36,824 nucleotides of DNA from an uncultured Acidimicrobiaceae bacterium. GTDB taxonomy: Bacteria; Actinomycetota; Acidimicrobiia; Acidimicrobiales; Aldehydirespiratoraceae. The DNA lies in contig CAJWHS010000017.1 in NCBI GenBank assembly GCA_913041415.1, positions 1-36,824 on the forward strand, read 5' to 3'. A program made the position numbers and the translations under genes. Shown here one piece after another: positions 31,598 through 36,824 of this stretch; positions within the stretch are counted from its first letter, which is position 1; every line of letters starts with the position of its first letter. Below the pieces are notes generated by a model. It searched no databases. It saw only the letters and a list, made by a program, of their open reading frames with translations, and had not been told where the DNA came from.

Positions 31598-32103
31598 CAG
31601 GCCACCTTGGCGCCGTCGACCACAAACTTGTGGCCCGTGCAGTCGCTCGCTTCGTCGCTGGCCAGAAACAGCACGACCTCGGCGACCTCGGTGGCCTCCG
31701 CGACACGGCCGAGCGGGATGCGCCGCTCGATCGTTTCGATGTTGCTGCCGAACGGCTTCAGCATCTCGGTGTCGATGATGCTGGGATGCACCGAGTTCAC
31801 TCGCACGCCGTGCGGGGCGAGTTCCATGGCTGCGCTCTCGGTCATGCCTCGCACCGCCCACTTGGTTGCGCCGTAGGCGTGGTAGATCGGTGCGCCCGAG
31901 AGGCCGGCGACCGAGGAAATGTTGATGATGCTGCCGGTGCCGTCCTCCTTCATGGAACGGGCGGCGGTCTGCTTGCCGGGGTCGTCGAGCACGTCGGCGA
32001 GGACGACCGTTGCGCCCTCCTCGATGAACCGAGCCGCCTCGGCGACTCCCTGGCCGCAAGTGGCTTCGGTGATGAGTGCGTTTTTGTATTCGAGGCGTCT
32101 CAT
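31597..32103 (-). CDS. SDR-family oxidoreductase with a large internal deletion, probably non-functional or altered
   Basis: At 168 residues this protein is about 80 shorter than normal short-chain dehydrogenases. The second half is intact: GSIINISSVAGL, the YxxxK catalytic pair in YHAYGATKWAVRGM, and HPSIIDTEML; the C-terminal DGAKVA is also typical. The N-terminal ALITEATCGQGVAEAARF is the dinucleotide-binding turn, but the first Gly of TGxxxGxG is Glu. After VVLADVLDDPGKQTAA the sequence jumps straight to RSMKEDGTGS, so the strand-helix section with the NNAG motif is missing in frame. It may be a decayed enzyme or a remnant kept for translational coupling to the lldD-like gene. It follows meaB by 30 bases. 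Confidence 0.75.
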   Translation of the reverse strand: MRRLEYKNALITEATCGQGVAEAARFIEEGATVVLADVLDDPGKQTAARSMKEDGTGSIINISSVAGLSGAPIYHAYGATKWAVRGMTESAAMELAPHGVRVNSVHPSIIDTEMLKPFGSNIETIERRIPLGRVAEATEVAEVVLFLASDEASDCTGHKFVVDGAKVA

Positions 32104-32133
32104 GGGTCGAGACCCTAGGACGACCAGGGCCGT

Positions 32134-33078
32134 TCAGGCGAGGAGGTCGGCCGCTAGGTCAGCGGCAACTGTGGCGGGGGACCGGCCGTCAGGGGTGAGG
32201 CCGTCGAGCGACCGTGCGATCGACCGTTCCATGCGGGTGGTGAGCCGACTCGCGACCTCATAGCGGAAGCGTGCGGCACGGCGGCGTTCGAGTGCGCTCG
32301 TGGCTTCGAGATGCGCTTGGTGGGCGGTGACCGCCTCCCACATAGCCTCGACGCCCAAACCATCGGTGGCGGTGGTCATCAGGATCGGCGGTCGGTAACC
32401 GGTGCCGTCCTCGAGGCCGCTGACGTGGCTGAGATCGAGCATGAGTTCGAGATCCCGGCGGGTGTCGTTGGCGCCGTCGCGATCGGCCTTGTTGATCACG
32501 AACACGTCTGCGACCTCGAGTAGTCCCGCCTTGTTGGCCTGCACCGCATCACCCCAGCCAGGATTCACGACCACGACGGTGGTGTCGGCCGCGCCGGCGA
32601 CGTCGACCTCAACCTGACCAACGCCGACCGTCTCGATCAGCACGGGGCCGAACCCGCAGGCGTCGAAGGCTCGCACCGAACCGGGGACCGACAGTGCCAG
32701 ACCGCCGGCGTAGCCGCGGGTGGCGACCGAGCGGATGAAGCCGCCGTCTCCGGCGACATCGTCCATGCGGACCCGGTCGCCGAGGATGGCGCCGCCGGTG
32801 AGCGGGGAGGAGGGATCGACGGCCAGCACCGCTGGCTTCAGACCGAGGGTCGGCAGGTGGCGGATGAGCTGGCCGGTTAGTGTCGATTTGCCGGCACCCG
32901 GAGCGCCGGTGATGCCGACGACGTGAGCGCCCTTCGTGGCCGGATGGGTGAGATCGGTGATCTCGTCGGCCGGCTCACCACCTCGTTCGATCAGGGTGAG
33001 CATTCGGCCGATGGCGCGACGATCACCCTCGAGCGCACGCCCCACGAGCTCGGGGACCGACAGCTTCTTGACGCTCAC
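32134..33078 (-). CDS. meaB: MeaB-type G-protein chaperone of a B12-dependent acyl-CoA mutase
   Basis: MeaB/ArgK-type GTPases protect and reload B12-dependent acyl-CoA mutases. The 314-residue protein has Walker A GAPGAGKST, the switch-type VLIETVGVGQVEVD, VVVVNPGWGD and the guanine-specificity NKADRDGA. The ORF track starts at TTG 33123, inside the mutase small-subunit gene; GTG 33078, 4 bases after that gene's stop, gives the normal N-terminus VSVKKLSVPELVGRALEGDRR and avoids a 40-base overlap. It directly follows icmA and icmB in the operon, so it probably serves this mutase and not another one. Confidence 0.9.
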   Translation of the reverse strand: MSVKKLSVPELVGRALEGDRRAIGRMLTLIERGGEPADEITDLTHPATKGAHVVGITGAPGAGKSTLTGQLIRHLPTLGLKPAVLAVDPSSPLTGGAILGDRVRMDDVAGDGGFIRSVATRGYAGGLALSVPGSVRAFDACGFGPVLIETVGVGQVEVDVAGAADTTVVVVNPGWGDAVQANKAGLLEVADVFVINKADRDGANDTRRDLELMLDLSHVSGLEDGTGYRPPILMTTATDGLGVEAMWEAVTAHQAHLEATSALERRRAARFRYEVASRLTTRMERSIARSLDGLTPDGRSPATVAADLAADLLA

Positions 33079-33082
33079 GACG

Positions 33083-33505
33083 TCAGGTTCGTGCGGCGAC
33101 TGCGCCCCGAACAGCTGTGACAACCTCTTCGGCCGGGGCTCCCGGACCGAGGATCGCAGCGACGCCGGAGCCTTCGAGGATAGGAATGTCGGCCTCGGGG
33201 ATGATGCCGCCGATGATCAGCGGGATGTCGAGGTCGGCGTCATGGAGCGCAGCGAGCATCGACGGGGCGAGCGCGAGATGACCAGCGTTGTGCATCGACA
33301 GGCCGATGGCGTCAGCGTCCTCCTCTTCGGCAGCGGCCACGATCGACGCGGTCGTTTGGCGCAGGCCGAGATAGACAACCTCCATGCCCGCGTCGCGAAG
33401 GATGCGAGCAACGACCTTGATGCCGCGATCGTGGCCATCGAGGCCGAGCTTCGCTAGCACGACGCGAATGGTCGGCTGCTCGGTGTTGGTGGATTCGATA
33501 GCCAT
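33083..33505 (-). CDS. icmB: Acyl-CoA mutase small, cobalamin-binding subunit (IcmB-like)
   Basis: The 140-residue protein is the free-standing B12-binding domain of split acyl-CoA mutases. The lower-ligand motif DxHxxG is LDGHDRG, followed by SMHNAGHL and IIGGIIPE, the other loops that hold the cobalamin tail. It has the size of Streptomyces IcmB and of archaeal methylmalonyl-CoA mutase small subunits. Its ATG overlaps the stop of the large-subunit gene (TGATG), which fits strict co-expression. With the large subunit it would form the adenosylcobalamin radical enzyme; the specificity is set by the large subunit. Confidence 0.88.
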   Translation of the reverse strand: MAIESTNTEQPTIRVVLAKLGLDGHDRGIKVVARILRDAGMEVVYLGLRQTTASIVAAAEEEDADAIGLSMHNAGHLALAPSMLAALHDADLDIPLIIGGIIPEADIPILEGSGVAAILGPGAPAEEVVTAVRGAVAART

Positions 33506-35133
33506 CAGACGATCGCCTGTTCCACATAGGTGCCGAACACGTTGCGCATGGCGTTGCTGATCTCTTCCTCGGTGGCGTAGGTCTTCACCGCATCGATGAT
33601 CGGGGGCATGAGATTGACCGTTGGGTCCTCGGCGGCATTGCGGATGGCGGCGAGTGATGCCTCGACGGCGGCCGAGTTGCGCTCCTGCTTCACCGCCTCG
33701 AGTCGTTTGCGCTGGAGTTCCTCGACGGAATGGTCGATGCGGAGGAGGTTGGTCTCATCTTCGTCGTTGCCGTCGGTGAACTCGTTCAGGCCGACGATGA
33801 TCCGCTGGTCGTTGTTGATCTCCCGTGCGAAGCGGTAGGCGGCGTCGGCGATCTCGCCGACGAAGTAGCCGTTGTCGATCCCGGCGTAGACCCCCTCGAG
33901 GATCGAGCCGTTGCCGAGTTCGTCGAGGTGGGCGAATACGGCCTCGGCCTGAAGTTCCATCTCGTCGGTCATCCACTCGACGTAGGGGGCGCCGCCGAGC
34001 GGGTCGGCCACATTGGTTACGCCCGTCTCGTGAGCGACGACCTGCTGGGTCCGCAGTGCGATGCGTGCCGCCTTCTCGGTCGGGAGGGCAAGGGCCTCGT
34101 CGAAGGAGTCGGTGTGCAGCGACTGGGTGCCCCCGAGGGCGGCCGACAACGCCTGGATTGCGACGCGGGCGATGTTGTTTTCGGGCTGCTGGGCGGTGAG
34201 CGACACGCCAGCAGTCTGAGTGTGGAACCGGCACATCATCGCCCGCTCGTCGGTGGCGCCGTAGCGCTCCTTCATCCACCGGGCCCAGATGCGGCGGGCG
34301 GCACGGAACTTGCCGATCTCCTCGAAGAAGTCGGAGTGGGCGTTGAAGAAGAACGAGAGGCGACGCCCGAACTGGTCGACGTCCTGCCCTTCGGCGAGGG
34401 CGGCTTCGACGTAGGCAAACCCGTTGGCGAGGGTGAACGCGAGTTCCTGTGCCGCCGTCGAGCCGGCCTCGCGGATGTGGTATCCGGAGATCGAGACGGG
34501 GTGCCACTTCGGCATTTCGGCCGAGGTGTAGCGGATCATGTCGGTGACGATCCGCATGCTCGGGCGCGGGGGATAGATGTACTCCTTCTGCGCCTGGTAT
34601 TCCTTCAAGATGTCGTTCTGGATCGTGCCGGCCAGATCGGACTTGGCGACGCCGCCCTGTTCGCCGACAGCGATGTACATTGCCAGCAGCGCGGCAGCAG
34701 GGCCGTTGATCGTCATCGACGTGGAGACCTTGCCAAGGTCAATGTCGGCGTAAAGGTCCTCCATATCGCGCAGGGTATCGACGGCGACGCCGGCGCGGCC
34801 GACCTCGCCGAGTGCCCAGGGGGAGTCGGAGTCGTAGCCCATGAGGGTGGGCATGTCGAAGGCGGTGGAGAGGCCCATGCCGCCGTTGCGGAGGATCTCC
34901 TTGAAGCGGGCGTTGGTGTCCTCGGCTGTGCCGAAGCCGGCGAACATCCGCATCGTCCAGAGACGAGAGCGGTAGCCGGCGGCGTGCAGGCCTCGGGTGA
35001 ACGGGTACTGCCCGGGAAGTGGTGCGTCGCCGAAGACCGGATCGACCGGCACTCCGGACATCGTCTCGAAGGGCACGTCGCGGAGGTGGGTTGCGTCGTA
35101 CTGCTCTTGCCAGGCGTGCTTTTTGTCGTCCAT
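33505..35133 (-). CDS. icmA: Acyl-CoA mutase large subunit, isobutyryl-CoA mutase-type residues
   Basis: The 542-residue protein is the substrate-binding TIM-barrel subunit of an adenosylcobalamin acyl-CoA mutase (YPFTRGLHAAGY, LWTMRMFAGFGTAEDTN, TIQNDILKEYQAQKEYIYPP, ISGYHIREAGS, RFHTQTAGVSLTAQQPENN). Databases would probably name it methylmalonyl-CoA mutase, but the two residues that bind the methylmalonyl carboxylate (Tyr89 and Arg207 in P. shermanii) are Phe64 and Gln182, the pair seen in isobutyryl-CoA mutase (Phe80, Gln198). The spacing of 118 residues is equal in all three. The catalytic His is His219 and Tyr218 precedes it. Met63 replaces the usual Gln. So the likely reaction is isobutyryl-CoA to n-butyryl-CoA or a similar branched acyl-CoA. 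GGAG lies 7 bases before the ATG. It heads a five-gene operon divergent from marR. Confidence 0.85.
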   Translation of the reverse strand: MDDKKHAWQEQYDATHLRDVPFETMSGVPVDPVFGDAPLPGQYPFTRGLHAAGYRSRLWTMRMFAGFGTAEDTNARFKEILRNGGMGLSTAFDMPTLMGYDSDSPWALGEVGRAGVAVDTLRDMEDLYADIDLGKVSTSMTINGPAAALLAMYIAVGEQGGVAKSDLAGTIQNDILKEYQAQKEYIYPPRPSMRIVTDMIRYTSAEMPKWHPVSISGYHIREAGSTAAQELAFTLANGFAYVEAALAEGQDVDQFGRRLSFFFNAHSDFFEEIGKFRAARRIWARWMKERYGATDERAMMCRFHTQTAGVSLTAQQPENNIARVAIQALSAALGGTQSLHTDSFDEALALPTEKAARIALRTQQVVAHETGVTNVADPLGGAPYVEWMTDEMELQAEAVFAHLDELGNGSILEGVYAGIDNGYFVGEIADAAYRFAREINNDQRIIVGLNEFTDGNDEDETNLLRIDHSVEELQRKRLEAVKQERNSAAVEASLAAIRNAAEDPTVNLMPPIIDAVKTYATEEEISNAMRNVFGTYVEQAIV

Positions 35134-35143
35134 AGGAGATCTC

Positions 35144-35169
35144 CAAATACTTTGACGTCCAAGTATTTG
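35144..35169. promoter_or_regulatory. 26-bp palindrome between icmA and marR, probable MarR operator
   Basis: The arms CAAATACTT and AAGTATTTG are perfect, and the full 26-bp palindrome matches in 12 of 13 positions around the centre ACGT. It fills almost half of the 54-base interval between the divergent genes and overlaps TTGACG (35152-35157), a good -35 box which, with TAGGCT at 35174-35179, forms a promoter for marR. It also lies only 11 bases from the icmA start codon, so one protein could control both directions. Confidence 0.75.
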
Positions 35170-35179
35170 TTCCTAGGCT
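35152..35179 (+). promoter_or_regulatory. Promoter of marR (-35 TTGACG, -10 TAGGCT), leaderless
   Basis: TTGACG and TAGGCT are separated by 16 bases, and the -10 box ends 8 bases before the marR ATG at 35188, with no Shine-Dalgarno sequence. The -35 box lies inside the palindrome, which predicts autorepression. Confidence 0.55.
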
Positions 35180-35187
35180 ACTTCACG

Positions 35188-35694
35188 ATGACGCTGGAGT
35201 TCGACCCGATTGACGAGGCGGCGGCCAACTGGCGAGGCGCCGGTTGGGCGGCCGTCGACGCAATGACCGCCGCCACGTCCATCACGAGGGCACACCAAGT
35301 CCTTTCCGGCCGGATTGACGCCGCACTGGCGCCGCTCGGCCTCAACTTCTCGCGTTTCGAGGTACTCGCCCTTCTTTCCTTCACGAAGGAGGGCGAACTC
35401 CCACTCGGCAAGGTCGGCGACCGCCTCCAGGTACACCCGGCGTCGGTCACCAACACCGTCAACCGTCTCGAAGCCGATGGCCTCGTCGCCCGCAAACCGC
35501 ATCCGACCGACCGGCGGACGACGCTGGCCGTGCTCACGGCGGACGGTCGGGGCCGGGTCCAGCAGGCCGCAGTCGCGCTCGCTGAGATCGAGTTCGGCGT
35601 GGCTGGCTTGACCGGTGATGGCCGTCGGTCGGTCGACGCAGCGATCCTTGAACTTCGCGTCGCCGCGGGCGACTTCGTCTCGCCTCCCTCTTAG
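35188..35694 (+). CDS. MarR-family transcriptional regulator
   Basis: The 168-residue protein has the MarR winged helix: LNFSRFEVLALLSFTKEGELPLGKVGDRLQVHPASVTNTVNRLEADGLVARKPHPTDRRTTLAVLT, with the recognition helix HPASVTNTVNRLE and the DRR wing. Flanking helices for the dimer are present at both ends. The long ORF 33730-35694 of the track runs antisense through icmA and is not real upstream of 35188. It is divergent from the mutase operon with a 26-bp palindrome between, so it probably represses that operon and itself, perhaps with an acyl-CoA or carboxylate as the releasing ligand. Its stop overlaps the F420 enzyme stop by 4 bases, tail to tail. Confidence 0.9.
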   Translation: MTLEFDPIDEAAANWRGAGWAAVDAMTAATSITRAHQVLSGRIDAALAPLGLNFSRFEVLALLSFTKEGELPLGKVGDRLQVHPASVTNTVNRLEADGLVARKPHPTDRRTTLAVLTADGRGRVQQAAVALAEIEFGVAGLTGDGRRSVDAAILELRVAAGDFVSPPS

Positions 35695-36125
35695 CGGGGG
35701 TGAAGTCGAAAGAGCGGGATCAGGCGCTCCACCGACGCCTGGTAGACTGCGAATCGGGGGAGTGAGGTCGTCATGAGCTCGAATGCCCGGTCACGGTCTG
35801 GCCCGATGGTCTCCACGGCACGCGCAGGGAAGGTCTTGGCGCCGACCTCGAGGGTGATCTCGGGGTGGGCCCGCAGGTTGTGGGCCCACCCCGGCAAGGT
35901 CGGGCTTCCGGCGGCTGATGCCATCACGATGAAGGCGTCGCCGTCTGGCGTGCAGCTCAACGGCGAGGTGAGAGTTCGGCCTGACTGCGCGCCGGTCATC
36001 GTCACCAAGAGTGTGGGGTTGCCGTGCAGCGGATGTCCCTCGGGCATCTCCCCACCGTTGGAGCGGAAGGTCTCGATGACGCTCGCGTTGAAGTCGAGCG
36101 TCTGTTCCCTCGTCAGTCCGTGCAC
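35691..36125 (-). CDS. Nitroreductase-family deazaflavin (F420)-dependent oxidoreductase, Ddn type
   Basis: The 144-residue protein is of the actinobacterial Ddn/FDOR-B type split-barrel family, which uses coenzyme F420 to reduce quinones or other electron acceptors. Typical segments are NASVIETFRSNGGEM, HGNPTLLVTMTGAQSGRTLTSPLSC, FIVMASAAGSPTLPGWAHNLRAHPEITLEVG. The ORF track start (GTG 36161) was replaced by GTG 36125, which has a strong GAGGAGG ribosome-binding site 5 bases upstream. The natural substrate is unknown. Its presence implies that the organism makes F420, supporting the actinobacterial placement. It is divergent from the acyl-CoA dehydrogenase gene. Confidence 0.88.
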   Translation of the reverse strand: MHGLTREQTLDFNASVIETFRSNGGEMPEGHPLHGNPTLLVTMTGAQSGRTLTSPLSCTPDGDAFIVMASAAGSPTLPGWAHNLRAHPEITLEVGAKTFPARAVETIGPDRDRAFELMTTSLPRFAVYQASVERLIPLFRLHPR

Positions 36126-36196
36126 GGCGACCTCCTCGCTGGATGCGCTGCAATGATGCACGGTTCGCTACCGTCCATGCACGGAGGTGCCCCCCG

Positions 36197-36824
36197 ATGC
36201 TCGACTTCGAACTGTCCCCCGAACTCCAGGAACTGCAGATCCGCGCCTGGAAGGTTGCCGCGGAAGGTGTCGCCGATTTCGGGATGCACACTGACTCTTG
36301 GATCAACGGCTACTCCAAGGAATTCAGCAAGCGCCTCGCCGAAGAGGGCTGGATCGGCATGACGTGGCCGGTCGAATACGGCGGTGGTGGGCAGTCGAAC
36401 CTGGCCCGCATTATCATGGGTGAGGCCATGATCTCGGCTGGTGCACCGATCGCCGCGAGCTGGTTCGCCGACCGACAGATGGGCCCAGCGCTGTTCACCT
36501 ACGGCACAGAGGACCAGCAGGCGGAATTCCTCCCCGGCATGCTCAGCGGCGAGACCACCTGGTGCATCGGCATGTCCGAGCCCGATGCCGGCTCCGATCT
36601 TGCCGGTCTCAAGACGTCTGCGATTCGCGACGGCGATGTGTTCGTCGTCAATGGCCAGAAGATCTGGACCTCCTTCGCAGCCGACGCCGACTACTGCTAC
36701 CTGATCTGCCGCACAACGGGCGACGGGCCACCACACAAGGGCGTCTCGGAGCTGATCGTGCCGATGGATCTCCCTGGCATTGAGATCCGTCCGATCACCG
36801 ACATGACCACCAACCGGCACTTCT
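36197..36824 (+). CDS. Acyl-CoA dehydrogenase, N-terminal part (3' end cut by window)
   Basis: The visible 209 residues cover the N-terminal helical domain and the middle beta domain of an acyl-CoA dehydrogenase. Family signatures are GWIGMTWPVEYGGGG, EAMISAGAP, TYGTEDQQAEFLPGMLSGE, and the FAD/substrate motif CIGMSEPDAGSDLAGLKT followed by GQKIWTSFAADADYCYLICRT. Such enzymes introduce a 2,3 double bond into acyl-CoA and give electrons to ETF. The ATG has GGAGG 9 bases upstream. The catalytic base lies beyond the window, so chain-length or branched-chain preference cannot be judged. It is not listed as one frame in the ORF track because it has no stop inside the window. Confidence 0.92.
   Translation, partial: MLDFELSPELQELQIRAWKVAAEGVADFGMHTDSWINGYSKEFSKRLAEEGWIGMTWPVEYGGGGQSNLARIIMGEAMISAGAPIAASWFADRQMGPALFTYGTEDQQAEFLPGMLSGETTWCIGMSEPDAGSDLAGLKTSAIRDGDVFVVNGQKIWTSFAADADYCYLICRTTGDGPPHKGVSELIVPMDLPGIEIRPITDMTTNRHF

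Noticed and set aside
33730-35694. 654-residue plus-strand ORF ending in the MarR protein
   Set aside because: Only the last 168 residues are a real protein; the rest is the antisense shadow of icmA.
1-36824. tRNA, rRNA, CRISPR arrays, insertion sequences, phage or toxin-antitoxin genes
   Set aside because: I looked for cloverleaf ends, regularly spaced repeats, transposase motifs and terminal inverted repeats on both strands by eye and found none; a tRNAscan or repeat search could still reveal weak cases.

Overview
The window is GC-rich, uses GTG starts often, has promoters that look leaderless, and encodes a Ddn-type deazaflavin (F420) oxidoreductase, a split B12-dependent acyl-CoA mutase and many CoA-ester enzymes. 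This suggests a free-living aerobic actinobacterium, probably of the Acidimicrobiia. That placement is an inference from gene content, not from a marker gene. I count 32 protein genes and no rRNA, tRNA, CRISPR array or insertion sequence. Both ends cut a gene: a photolyase-like gene at the left and an acyl-CoA dehydrogenase at the right.

Layout. 1-5.2 kb: short photolyase-like protein, TauD-type dioxygenase, PaaI-type thioesterase, SF2 helicase and a class III CoA-transferase. 5.4-18 kb: a one-carbon/folate block with folD, a DUF1015 gene with serA, folC, a metF-like gene with fhs, a GntR regulator, and a dimethylglycine/sarcosine dehydrogenase-like gene with etfB and etfA. 18-23 kb: a mixed stretch with an MDR oxidoreductase, an MFS exporter, an MBL hydrolase and a GlcD-type FAD oxidoreductase. 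23.2-30.4 kb: an IclR regulator, proS and a three-gene formate dehydrogenase operon. 30.5-35.7 kb: an acyl-CoA mutase operon (icmA-like, icmB-like, meaB, a shortened SDR, an FMN 2-hydroxyacid dehydrogenase) divergent from a MarR regulator. The end holds the F420 enzyme and the acyl-CoA dehydrogenase.

How the genes fit together. The dehydrogenase can move N-methyl groups onto tetrahydrofolate and pass electrons to ETF. FolD takes methylene-THF to formyl-THF, Fhs run in reverse releases formate with ATP formation, and formate dehydrogenase oxidises formate to CO2 with NADH formation. SerA, FolC and the MetF-like protein connect this to serine synthesis and the folate pool.

Main discoveries. 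(1) The formate dehydrogenase catalytic gene is interrupted in the ORF track by an in-frame TGA exactly at the catalytic Cys/Sec position, followed by a convincing bacterial SECIS hairpin, so it is a selenoprotein. (2) That catalytic subunit lacks its N-terminal [4Fe-4S] domain, which is instead fused to the C-terminus of the iron-sulfur subunit at the far end of the operon: a split, permuted enzyme. (3) A paired 15-bp motif (TTCC-n7-GGAA twice, 18 bp apart) occurs before fhs, between serA and folC, before the IclR gene and at the fdh start, which indicates a local one-carbon regulon probably run by that IclR protein. (4) The acyl-CoA mutase carries the isobutyryl-CoA mutase residues (Phe and Gln) instead of the methylmalonyl-CoA mutase pair (Tyr and Arg).
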